This document shows, piece after piece, positions 15,988 to 24,587 of a stretch of DNA of 64,000 bases (positions are counted from its first letter, which is position 1; the number at the start of each line of letters is the position of its first letter). Made by a program: the position numbers and the translations under genes. This stretch comes from JALCOL01 sp022649665 (GTDB lineage: Bacteria > Bacillota > Bacilli > Lactobacillales > Enterococcaceae), in assembly GCA_030372335.1 (NCBI GenBank), contig JAUDCW010000004.1. The stretch is one strand, 5' to 3'. The notes under the pieces are model-generated. The model did not search any database. It was not told where the DNA came from and was given only the letters and a program-made list of their open reading frames with translations.

Positions 15988-18399
15988 TTATTTTTCAACT
16001 TCACTGACTGGTTTGACATGCCAAATATCGTCCGCATAGCGCGTGACTGTTTTATCAGCTGAGAAGCGCGCTGAGTTAGCGATATTCATCAGCGACATCT
16101 GCGTCCAGCGCTTCTGGTCTTTGTAAAGATTACCCAATTTTGTCTGGGCAGCGACATACGCTTCGAAATCGGCAAGCACGAAATATTCATCATTGTATTT
16201 GATCAGCGAGTCAAAGATCTCGCGCCCTTCCTGCTCGATGTTCGGGATCGTCCCATCGACAAAAGCATCGAGTACGCGGCGGATCACCTGGTCGCTTTCA
16301 TAAAGCGCAACGGCGCGATATTCATGGTTTTGATAATAGTCATACACCTCATCGACCGTCAAGCCGAAAATACAAATATTATCGTCCCCGACTGCCTCTT
16401 TGATCTCCACATTCGCGCCGTCGAGTGTTGCCAGTGTGACGGCCCCGTTCATCATCAGCTTCATATTCGATGTCCCTGAAGCTTCTTTTCCAGCCAGCGA
16501 GATCTGTTCGCCGACTTCAGCCGCCGGAACGATCCGCTCCGCGAGCGAAACATTATAGTTTTCCAAAAAGACGACTTTCAGTTTGTCGCCGATGTCCGGA
16601 TCATTGTCGATCATGCGGCCGACTTCATTGATACATTTGATGACGGATTTCGCGTAGTGATAACTCGGCGCAGCCTTCGCTCCGAAGATGAACGTCCGAG
16701 GCGTGATCTTTTTCTGCGGATCGTCCTTCAGCTCGAAGTACATCTTCAAAATATGCAGCAAATTCAAAAGCTGGCGTTTATAGGCATGGAGCCGTTTGAT
16801 CTGAACATCGAAAATACTGTTTTCATTCACGACGGTCCCGGTCGTTTCTTTGATGTAACGCGCCAATGCCTGTTTGTTTTGCGCCTTGGCCCGCTGCAGC
16901 TTCTTCAAGACACGATCATCATTGTAATAAGCCTCCAAAAGTTTGATATCATCGATATCATAGCGCCACTGTTCGCCGATCGTCTCGTCGAGCACGCGGC
17001 TGAGCGGCTCATTCGCCAGCTGCGACCAGCGTCTCGGAGTGATCCCGTTCGTCTTATTATTGAAGCGTTCCGGAAACAGTTGATAGAAATCTTTGAGCAC
17101 GACTTTTTTCAGCAGTTCAGTATGCAAGTGTGCAACGCCGTTCGTCGAATGGCTGCCGATGATCGCCAAATTCGCCATCTGGACCGTTTCATTTTGAACG
17201 ATCCGCGTCCGGTGAACGAGCGCCGGGCCGACTTTCGGCGTATATTCTGCAACGAAATGACGATCGATTTCTTGGATGATCTGTGCGATTCGGGGGAGCA
17301 GGTTGTCGATCATTCGCAGCGGCCATTTTTCGAGGGCTTCTGCCATGATCGTGTGGTTCGTATAACTCATGATCTTGACCGTCATGTTCCATGCTTTATC
17401 CCACGAAAGCCCCTCTTCATCGAGCAGGATCCGCATCATTTCAGCGACACACATCGCCGGATGCGTATCATTGATATGGATCGCGATCCGCTTGTTCAAG
17501 TCTTCGACGGTTTTGTATTTGTCTTTTTGCGTCCGCAAAATGCTTTGGATCCCAGCCGAAACAAAGAAATATTCTTGTTTAAGGCGCAGTTCTTGCCCTT
17601 CCCAATTTGAATCATCGGGATAAAGGACGCTGGTGATGTCCTGGACCGCCCGGAGCTGCTCGCCGTTCACGTATTTTCCTTCTTCAGTCGGCGGGATCTC
17701 AACGGACCAGAGACGCATCACGTTCGAGACATCGTTGCGGAAGCCGACCATCGTCGTATCATATGGAACGGCCCGCAAGATCTGGCCGCCTTCATACACC
17801 GGCTGCAAACGCCCATGGCCATCATCGACCATATAGCATTTTCCGCCGAGGCGGACATCGACTGCTTTTGAATCCAAGCGGACTTCCCACACATTGCCGC
17901 GGTTCAGCCAGACGTCCGGCAGCTCGACTTGATAACCGTCTACAAAACGCTGTTTGAACAACCCGTATTTATAACGGATCCCGTTGCCGTGCCCCGGAAA
18001 GCCGCAAGACGCTAAACAATCCATAAAACAGGAGGCCAACCGTCCCAATCCGCCATTTCCCAGCGCCATATCGGGCTCCTGAGCGGTTACTTTGGCAAAG
18101 TCGATCCCCATTTCTTTCATCGCGTCTTGTGCTGTATTGAGCATGCCTAAATTCAGCAAATTGCTGCGCAAAAGCTTGCCGGGCAGAAATTCGATCGAAA
18201 AATAATACACTTGCTTCATTTCGTGGTCGATATAAAACTGCAGGCTGTCTTTGCGATTTTTCGCATTATAAGCTTGGACCAGCGAGCCCAATGTTTGATA
18301 AATTTCATAATCCGAAGCATCTTTCGCTTCGACTGCATATTTTTCTAAGAGCCGTCGTTTAAAATCTGCCGTAAACTGTTTGGTCGAGATTTCTTTCAT
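15988..18399 (-). CDS. glgP: Glycogen/starch/alpha-glucan phosphorylase
   Basis: 803-residue PLP-dependent GT35 phosphorylase releasing glucose-1-phosphate from glycogen. The PLP site EASGTSNMKLMMNGA places the Schiff-base lysine at 647, and GNGGLGRLASCFMDCLAS, NDTHPAMCVAE and WEVRLD are family markers. Length is typical for bacterial enzymes. It sits 25 bp after glgA, inside the operon. With the two GH13 enzymes downstream it forms the glycogen-mobilising half of the cluster. The C-terminal region is complete, ending with the usual Trp-rich ADDIWHVKPV segment. Confidence 0.97.
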   Translation of the reverse strand: MKEISTKQFTADFKRRLLEKYAVEAKDASDYEIYQTLGSLVQAYNAKNRKDSLQFYIDHEMKQVYYFSIEFLPGKLLRSNLLNLGMLNTAQDAMKEMGIDFAKVTAQEPDMALGNGGLGRLASCFMDCLASCGFPGHGNGIRYKYGLFKQRFVDGYQVELPDVWLNRGNVWEVRLDSKAVDVRLGGKCYMVDDGHGRLQPVYEGGQILRAVPYDTTMVGFRNDVSNVMRLWSVEIPPTEEGKYVNGEQLRAVQDITSVLYPDDSNWEGQELRLKQEYFFVSAGIQSILRTQKDKYKTVEDLNKRIAIHINDTHPAMCVAEMMRILLDEEGLSWDKAWNMTVKIMSYTNHTIMAEALEKWPLRMIDNLLPRIAQIIQEIDRHFVAEYTPKVGPALVHRTRIVQNETVQMANLAIIGSHSTNGVAHLHTELLKKVVLKDFYQLFPERFNNKTNGITPRRWSQLANEPLSRVLDETIGEQWRYDIDDIKLLEAYYNDDRVLKKLQRAKAQNKQALARYIKETTGTVVNENSIFDVQIKRLHAYKRQLLNLLHILKMYFELKDDPQKKITPRTFIFGAKAAPSYHYAKSVIKCINEVGRMIDNDPDIGDKLKVVFLENYNVSLAERIVPAAEVGEQISLAGKEASGTSNMKLMMNGAVTLATLDGANVEIKEAVGDDNICIFGLTVDEVYDYYQNHEYRAVALYESDQVIRRVLDAFVDGTIPNIEQEGREIFDSLIKYNDEYFVLADFEAYVAAQTKLGNLYKDQKRWTQMSLMNIANSARFSADKTVTRYADDIWHVKPVSEVEK

Positions 18400-18424
18400 T
18401 GTTCCTCACTCCCTGAGCATCCGC

Positions 18425-19873
18425 TCACCGACTAATTATCCTTGAGTACATTTTCACATATTCCGCACTGTTTTTCTGCCAGCTGAAGTCCTCTTCCATA
18501 GCGGCGGTCATCAATTTGTGAAAGATTTTTTGATCGTCCCAATACAAGTCGACAGCCCGCAAGACGGTCTCAGCTAAGACATTCGGCTGAAACAGCTGGA
18601 AGCCGAAACCGGTCCCGGTTTTTCGGACCGGGTCAAAAGGGGTCACCGTATCCTTCAAGCCGCCGATCTCATGAACGATCGGCAGCGTGCCGTAACGCAT
18701 CGCGATCATTTGCGACAAGCCGCACGGTTCAAAGGCGGACGGCATCAAGAAAAGATCGCTCCCGGCGTAGATCAGCTGCGCCAGCTCAAGATCAAAATTG
18801 ATCTCCGCGGTGCATTTTTCCGGGAAGCGTCCCGCAAAATAGCGGAAGCCGTTTTCCATATCGGCGTCCCCCGTCCCAAGTACGACGAGCTGGACATCTT
18901 GCTGCAAGATCTTTTCCAATTCCGCCAAAACCAGCTGAAACCCTTTTTGCGGGGTCAAGCGGCTGACGATGCCGATCAGCGGCACTTCGCGCTCGACCGG
19001 CAGGCCCATTTTCTTTTGCAGGAGCTTTTTATTTTCAAACTTTCCGGTCAGATCTTTCAGTGAATAATGATATTCCAAATGCGCATCGGTCGCCGGATCG
19101 AATTCCTGATCATCGATCCCGTTCAAGATCCCGGTCAGCTTCCCCGAAACCGAACGCAAAACGCCATCCAAGCCTTTGCCGAACTCCGGCGTTTGGATCT
19201 CAGAGGCATAACTCGGCGAAACGGTCGTCACTTCATCGGCATACAAAATACCGGCTTTCATAAAATTCAGGCCATCTTCGTAGCGGACGGTGCCGTCATC
19301 ATAGCGTTCCATGCCGACACCGAAAATGCTTGTCAGAACGGTCGGATCCATTTGCCCTTGGAATTCGATATTGTGGATCGTCAAAACCGTTTTGACGGGT
19401 TCAAATGCCTTGACCCAGCGGTATTTCTCACGCATCAGAAATGGCACCATTGCTGTATGATAATCATTGACATGCACGATGTCCGGAATAAAATCCAAGT
19501 ACTGCATCGCTTCGATCACCGCGAGCGAATAAAAACCGAAACGTTCGCCGTCATCATAATAGCCGTATAGTCCGTCTCGGCCGAAGTAGTCCAAATCATC
19601 GATAAAATACCACTCGACGCCGCCGTATTTGATTTTTTTGATCCCGCAGTATTTGGAACGCCAGCCAACTTGGACTTGAAAATTCCCGACATCTTCGATC
19701 TGTTTCTTGAAGCGTTCGGGGATCTTTTTGGCGAAATACGGCAGGAAGACACGGACCTCAAGCCCGCGGGCCGCCAAAGCTTTCGGCAAGGCACCCGCGA
19801 CATCTCCCAATCCGCCGGTTTTGAAGAAAGGAGAAGCTTCAGTAGCAACATATAACACTTTCATTTTCTTCAT
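18425..19873 (-). CDS. glgA: Glycogen synthase
   Basis: 482-residue GT5 ADP-glucose-dependent glycogen synthase. The ADP-glucose site KTGGLGDV (Lys 18) lies at the N-terminus, and the C-terminal half has IGIVSRLTPQKGF and PSAFEPCGLSQ with the catalytic Glu. The start used is the ATG at 19873, five bases after AAAGGAG; an upstream in-frame GTG-type start would put the ribosome binding site inside the gene and lengthen the protein beyond the family norm. Ten base pairs separate it from glgD, consistent with coupled translation. Confidence 0.97.
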   Translation of the reverse strand: MKKMKVLYVATEASPFFKTGGLGDVAGALPKALAARGLEVRVFLPYFAKKIPERFKKQIEDVGNFQVQVGWRSKYCGIKKIKYGGVEWYFIDDLDYFGRDGLYGYYDDGERFGFYSLAVIEAMQYLDFIPDIVHVNDYHTAMVPFLMREKYRWVKAFEPVKTVLTIHNIEFQGQMDPTVLTSIFGVGMERYDDGTVRYEDGLNFMKAGILYADEVTTVSPSYASEIQTPEFGKGLDGVLRSVSGKLTGILNGIDDQEFDPATDAHLEYHYSLKDLTGKFENKKLLQKKMGLPVEREVPLIGIVSRLTPQKGFQLVLAELEKILQQDVQLVVLGTGDADMENGFRYFAGRFPEKCTAEINFDLELAQLIYAGSDLFLMPSAFEPCGLSQMIAMRYGTLPIVHEIGGLKDTVTPFDPVRKTGTGFGFQLFQPNVLAETVLRAVDLYWDDQKIFHKLMTAAMEEDFSWQKNSAEYVKMYSRIISR

Positions 19874-19883
19874 CACGACTCCT

Positions 19884-21044
19884 TTATGAGAGGACCGATT
19901 CCTCGATATTGCCGCTGACAACGGCCCCTTTTTCGATCACGACCGGTGCATCCGGCAGTCCCTTGATCACGATATTTTCTTCCACGACCACATTTTTATC
20001 CAAGATCGCGTATTCAACTTGCGCATTCGGGGCGATCAAACAGTCCGGCATGATGATCGATTTTTTGACCGAAGCACCCTTTTGGATCTGCACGCGGCGG
20101 CCGATCAGTGAATCTTCGACTTTGCCTTCAATGATCCCGCCGGTCGCGAATTGCGAATCTTTCACTTCCGATTCTTTATCGTAAAACGTCGGGACCTCAT
20201 TTTTGACCTTAGTATATACTTTTTGCGCTCCGTAGAGAAGCGAATTGAATTTTGAGACGTTCAGCATATCCATATTGGCTTGATAATACGAATTGATGCT
20301 GTGGATATTTTTCATGTAGCCGGTATATTCATAGCTGCCGGTCTTCACTTTTTCCAAATAGCGGTACAGGAGCGGTATCAAGTAGAAATCTTCGCCGTTT
20401 TCCATCGCCCATTCCAAAAACTTGATCAGCCAATCCGTCTCAACGATCATCAGCTCCATATTGAAATTATACTTTTTCTGCGGGTCGATGTCTTCTTTGG
20501 CGATTTGGCTGTGTTTCAAAACTTTGCCCGAGCAGTCTTCCAGATCAAAGATATGCTCGCCGCCGTCCATTTCCGAGCCCGGCACTTTTTTATAAACGAC
20601 CGTCACTTCATTTTTTTGCTTCATGTGGACTTGCAGGATACTTTGCAGATCCGCATTGCACAAAATATGACTGACTAAAATGCAAGCGTGGGTCGCTTTC
20701 GATTTTTCCAAATAATCGATCAATGCACCGTAATAGCGTTCGCCCTTCTCTTTTTGTTTTCTGAATGTTTGGTAGAAATACATGAAATAGCGGTTCTGCA
20801 GTGCATCGAGGTTCCATTCTTTTCCGCCGCGAATGTGGTCGAAGACCGATTGTGTTTCCCCTTCATTGAATACCATGAATACCGAATTCACCCTGGCATT
20901 GCAGATCTCTGAAAGCGGAAAATCGATCAAGCGGTATTTACAATCAAACGGCAAGGTCGCGACCGGCCGGTGGAGCGTCAGCGGGTGCAGCGAATTGGGC
21001 TGCGTTTCACTTTCTAAAACTGCACACATCCGATTAATCTTCAT
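19884..21044 (-). CDS. glgD: GlgD subunit of glucose-1-phosphate adenylyltransferase
   Basis: 386-residue GlgC paralogue found mainly in Firmicutes, where it pairs with GlgC and stimulates ADP-glucose formation. It keeps the nucleotidyltransferase fold (PFDCKYRLIDFPLSEICNARV) and the C-terminal left-handed beta-helix (RVQIQKGASVKKSIIMPDC). It lacks the GlgC hallmark GGxGTRL: the N-terminus reads CAVLESETQPNSLHPLT. This supports a regulatory rather than catalytic subunit. It overlaps the glgC end by 11 bp, so the two are probably made in equal amounts. Confidence 0.93.
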   Translation of the reverse strand: MKINRMCAVLESETQPNSLHPLTLHRPVATLPFDCKYRLIDFPLSEICNARVNSVFMVFNEGETQSVFDHIRGGKEWNLDALQNRYFMYFYQTFRKQKEKGERYYGALIDYLEKSKATHACILVSHILCNADLQSILQVHMKQKNEVTVVYKKVPGSEMDGGEHIFDLEDCSGKVLKHSQIAKEDIDPQKKYNFNMELMIVETDWLIKFLEWAMENGEDFYLIPLLYRYLEKVKTGSYEYTGYMKNIHSINSYYQANMDMLNVSKFNSLLYGAQKVYTKVKNEVPTFYDKESEVKDSQFATGGIIEGKVEDSLIGRRVQIQKGASVKKSIIMPDCLIAPNAQVEYAILDKNVVVEENIVIKGLPDAPVVIEKGAVVSGNIEESVLS

Positions 21045-22176
21045 CAGGTTTCACTCCTATCACTTCGTCATACCCTACAACAGCAATTTTTTGGTCGCCG
21101 ATCACTTCGGCATTGTCGCCGATCACCGCGTCTTCTCCCACGATCGCGCGTTCGATCGTCACGTTTTTGCCGATATTGGCACCCGGCATGATAAAACTGT
21201 CCTTGATGTGGCTGCCTTCTTTGACATGGACATCATTGGAGAGGATCGAATGCTCGATATTGCCGGCGATGTAGCAGCCGTCAACGACCAGCGAATTTTT
21301 GACCGAACCAGTCTCGGTAATAAAGTGCGGCGGCGAACTCAAGTTTTTCGCATAGATGCGCCACGTATTGTCGCGGATATTCAGTTCATTATCGCGTTCG
21401 ATGAATTCCATATTCGACTCCCACAAACTGTCGATCGTGCCGACGTCTTTCCAGTAGCCTTTAAAGCGGTAGGTGAAGACATTTTCGCCGGAATTCAAGT
21501 AGAACGGGATCACGTTTTTCCCAAAATCATCCATATTTTCTTCTTTCGCATTGCCGTTGATCAAAATTTCGCGCAGGCGCGGCCAATTGAAGATATAGAT
21601 CCCCATCGAAGCCAAGTTGCTCTTCGGATGCTCGGGCTTTTCGGTAAACTCGATGATCCGGCCGTTTTTATCCGCGTGCATGATCCCAAAACGGCTGGCC
21701 TCTTCAAGCGGCACTTCGATCACCGCAACAGTCAGCGAAGCATTGTTTTCTTTATGCTGCCGGAGCATCTCTTCATAGTTCATCTTGTAAATATGGTCAC
21801 CGGACAAAATCAGGACATATTCGGGATCCATCTGATCGATGTAATCGATGTTTTGATAGATCGCATGCGACGTGCCTTTGAACCATTTTGATCCTTCACT
21901 GGAGGAGTATGGCTGCAGGATCGTTACCCCGCGATTGATCCCATCAAGTCCCCAACTCGCACCATTGCCGATATGATGATTCAAAGCGAGCGGCTGATAC
22001 TGTGTCACGACCCCGACCGTATTGATCCCTGAGTTCGTGCAGTTGCTGAGCGCAAAATCAATGATCCGGTAGCGGCCGCCGAACGGCACGGCTGGTTTGG
22101 CGATATGCTTGGTCAGCTTTCCCAAGCGGGTCCCCTGCCCACCAGCTAAAATCATGGCTAACATTTCTGTTTTCAT
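21034..22176 (-). CDS. glgC: Glucose-1-phosphate adenylyltransferase, catalytic subunit
   Basis: 380-residue enzyme making ADP-glucose from ATP and glucose-1-phosphate, the committed step of glycogen synthesis. The pyrophosphorylase motif AGGQGTRLGKLT, FGGRYRIIDFALSNC, YVLILSGDHIYKMNY (metal Asp) and EFTEKPE are present. The start ATG has only a weak AAAGGA signal, part of a small palindrome (22183-22195), so initiation may be coupled to glgB or controlled by local folding. It is followed without a gap by glgD. Confidence 0.97.
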   Translation of the reverse strand: MKTEMLAMILAGGQGTRLGKLTKHIAKPAVPFGGRYRIIDFALSNCTNSGINTVGVVTQYQPLALNHHIGNGASWGLDGINRGVTILQPYSSSEGSKWFKGTSHAIYQNIDYIDQMDPEYVLILSGDHIYKMNYEEMLRQHKENNASLTVAVIEVPLEEASRFGIMHADKNGRIIEFTEKPEHPKSNLASMGIYIFNWPRLREILINGNAKEENMDDFGKNVIPFYLNSGENVFTYRFKGYWKDVGTIDSLWESNMEFIERDNELNIRDNTWRIYAKNLSSPPHFITETGSVKNSLVVDGCYIAGNIEHSILSNDVHVKEGSHIKDSFIMPGANIGKNVTIERAIVGEDAVIGDNAEVIGDQKIAVVGYDEVIGVKPDED

Positions 22177-22182
22177 TTCTGC

Positions 22183-22195
22183 GGAATTAAATTCC
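22183..22195 (-). promoter_or_regulatory. Small palindrome masking the glgC ribosome binding site
   Basis: GGAATT-A-AATTCC (13 bp, perfect) begins 7 bp upstream of the glgC ATG and shares bases with its only Shine-Dalgarno-like AAAGGA. A 5-bp RNA hairpin could restrict initiation. Function inferred. Confidence 0.35.
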
Positions 22196-22204
22196 TTTCC
22201 CTCC

Positions 22205-24124
22205 CTATTTCTTATTTTTAGTGTCGCGTTCCAGTTGTTCCGGTTGAAAAATCACCGCTCCCAAAGCCGGCAGCGTGAATGAGATCACTTGATCGAATTT
22301 TTTGAACGTCTGGCGGCGGCTTTTGACGATCCCGTTGCCTGCGGTCCACGTACCGCCGAATTCTTTCATTTCGGTATTCAGGACTTCGCGATATGTCCCG
22401 GCTTTTGGAACTGCGATCACAAATTCACGTCTTTCGATCGGCGTCAAATTCAAAATAACGACCGAGAAATCTTTCTGTTTCTTTCCTTTGCGGAGATAGG
22501 AGAGCACTGTTTCATCATAATTATCCGCATCGATCACTTCGAAGCCTTCCGGTTGCAAGTCGAGTTCCCAAAGCGAGCGATTTTCACGGTAAAACTGATT
22601 GAGGTGTCCGAAAAAGTGGAGTTCGCGCTGGTTCAGCTCATCTTCCAAATCGACCCACTGGAGCGCTTGGTAAAAACGCCATTCAATAAATTGGCCCCAC
22701 TCATTTCCCATGAAATTCAGCTTTTTTCCGGGATGAGTCATCATGTAAGTCATCAAGCTGCGCAGCTGCGCTTTTTGTTTATAGCGGTCGCCCCACATTT
22801 TATGCATCAAGCTTTTTTTGCCGTGCACCACTTCATCGTGAGAAAGCGGCAGAATGAAATTCTCATTATACATATACATGAAAGAAAACGTCAAAAGGGT
22901 CAGATTATATTTGCGGTACAGCGGATCCATCTCGAAGAACTTCAGCGTATCGTTCATCCAGCCGAGATCCCATTTGTAATCAAAGCCCAGTCCGCCCATC
23001 TCAAGTGTTCCAGTGATCTTGATCTCAGAACCCGACTCTTCAGCGACCATCAGGACTTCCGGATGGACTTGATGGGAAACAGCATTCATTTTTTTCAAAA
23101 AGCTCGTGCCTTCATAATTTTCACGACCGCCGTCTTTGTTCGGCGTCCACGGACCCGAATCAAAATCGCGGTAGATCATATTGCTGACCGCATCCACCCG
23201 GATCCCGTCCAAATGATACGTATCGAGCCAGAACAATAAACTCGAGATCAAAAAACTTTGGACTTGCGGTTTGCCCAGATCAAAGTTCAAGGCGCCCCAA
23301 TCATGATTTTGCGCACGGTCCGGATCTTGGTATTCAAAAGTCGGGGTGCCGTCATAATAGCGGAGCGTATCAGCATTTGCATTGAAATGCCCCGGGACCC
23401 AGTCGACGATCACCCCGAGATTGTTCAAATGGCACGCTTCGATAAAATCCATAAAAGAAGCCGGGTCGCCGAATCTGGGTGTCAAAGCGAAGTAGCCGGT
23501 CAATTGATATCCCCAAGAAGCGTCCAGCGGATATTCCATCAGCGGCATGAATTCGATATGCGTGAATCCCAGATCTTTGACATACGGGATCAAATGCTCT
23601 TTCATTTCTTCCCACGTGTAAAAAGAACCATCTTCATGCTGCTGCCAGCTGTTCGCATGCACTTCGTAAATATTGAGCGGCCGCTGGAATTGATTTTCGC
23701 GTTTCTTGCGGCCTTTCCATAAACCATCGTGCCATTTGTATTCCGGCAGGGTAAATACTTTGGAAGCATTTCTGGGACGCAGCTCCGTGTGAAAAGCAAA
23801 AGGATCGATTTTCAAAACGATGGTGCCGTCTGCTTGCTCGACCCGGTATTTATACAAATCATCGAGCTTTGCTTTCACCGTAAAAACTTCCCAGATCCCG
23901 CTCTTTGAGTCGAGTGTCATCGGTAAGCCGACATTCCAATCACAGAAGTTTCCAACGACATGAACACTGCGTGCATGCGGCGCCCAAACACGAAATATAA
24001 ATCCTTTCGCTCCATTGACCTCCGCGGCGTGACATCCAAGCAGCCGCTGGCAATAAAAATTTTCTCCTGTCGTAAACGTTCGTTTGGCTTCAAGAATCGG
24101 ATCTGTGAGTGGTTTTCCCGCCAT
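22205..24124 (-). CDS. glgB: 1,4-alpha-glucan branching enzyme
   Basis: 639-residue GH13 subfamily 8 branching enzyme, first gene of the glg operon. A CBM48 domain (GFIFRVWAPHARSVHVVGNFCDW, about 35-60) precedes the barrel with WVPGHF, GIRVDAVSNM (nucleophile Asp), MVAEESG (acid Glu) and LPLSHDEVVHG (Asp). Length matches bacterial GlgB lacking the extra N1 domain. The ribosome binding site (ACGGGGAAA) is modest. It introduces alpha-1,6 branches into the product of GlgA. Confidence 0.96.
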   Translation of the reverse strand: MAGKPLTDPILEAKRTFTTGENFYCQRLLGCHAAEVNGAKGFIFRVWAPHARSVHVVGNFCDWNVGLPMTLDSKSGIWEVFTVKAKLDDLYKYRVEQADGTIVLKIDPFAFHTELRPRNASKVFTLPEYKWHDGLWKGRKKRENQFQRPLNIYEVHANSWQQHEDGSFYTWEEMKEHLIPYVKDLGFTHIEFMPLMEYPLDASWGYQLTGYFALTPRFGDPASFMDFIEACHLNNLGVIVDWVPGHFNANADTLRYYDGTPTFEYQDPDRAQNHDWGALNFDLGKPQVQSFLISSLLFWLDTYHLDGIRVDAVSNMIYRDFDSGPWTPNKDGGRENYEGTSFLKKMNAVSHQVHPEVLMVAEESGSEIKITGTLEMGGLGFDYKWDLGWMNDTLKFFEMDPLYRKYNLTLLTFSFMYMYNENFILPLSHDEVVHGKKSLMHKMWGDRYKQKAQLRSLMTYMMTHPGKKLNFMGNEWGQFIEWRFYQALQWVDLEDELNQRELHFFGHLNQFYRENRSLWELDLQPEGFEVIDADNYDETVLSYLRKGKKQKDFSVVILNLTPIERREFVIAVPKAGTYREVLNTEMKEFGGTWTAGNGIVKSRRQTFKKFDQVISFTLPALGAVIFQPEQLERDTKNKK

Positions 24125-24498
24125 AATGATTTCCCCGTCCCTTCACTTTCTTTTAACGATACTCTTTATTTTATCATGCCGATAAAATACTTCTTTATGT
24201 TTTTATAATAACATATTCTGTATTAAATGCTAGTTTCTGTCCTTCTATTTTCATAGTTTTTCACAACATTTCGAAACATCGTTCCATCTCAGCAGCTGAG
24301 CCGTTTCAGATTGTGAGCCCATTGTTTGTGATTTCTGGATGTTTTCATTCACGAGTGAAAATATTTATGGCTGCCGTTTGCAGCCGCGGTTTTCGGTAAG
24401 GATATTGGCACTCTGTGCGTAGTACTCCGTTACGATAAGGAACCTTTTTTACAATTTGTATCGTTATTTATTTCGTTTTCTTGTAGAAAAAAAGGCAT
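24125..24498. other. Intergenic region upstream of the glg operon
   Basis: About 370 bp between the glgB start and the alaS terminator. It must carry the glg promoter, probably in the AT-rich part near 24200-24240 (TATTAT on the minus strand at 24210-24205), but no convincing -35 was found. A perfect hairpin GGCTGC/GCAGCC (24369-24385) and a TTTTCAtt..TGAAAA-like dyad near 24340-24358 are visible. No ORF or RNA gene was recognised. Confidence 0.45.
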
Positions 24499-24540
24499 AA
24501 AAAAGCCGAAAGTGCGGCAAAAAGCACACCACACTTCCGG
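24499..24540 (-). terminator. Terminator of alaS
   Basis: 12-bp stem in minus-strand RNA (CCGGAAGUGUGG with CCGCACUUUCGG, two G-U pairs), 11-nt loop and six U. Confidence 0.9.
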
Positions 24541-24587
24541 TTTTTACAAGCTCAGTTTATGACAAAAAAAGTGTCATTTTCACACTG

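Noticed and set aside
19874..19921. Extended glgA N-terminus
   Set aside because: It would enclose the AAAGGAG ribosome binding site, and the family starts at MKVLYVATEA-like residues.
24369..24385. Hairpin GGCTGC/GCAGCC as glg or alaS terminator
   Set aside because: No T-run on either strand, and alaS already has a strong terminator at 24499-24540.
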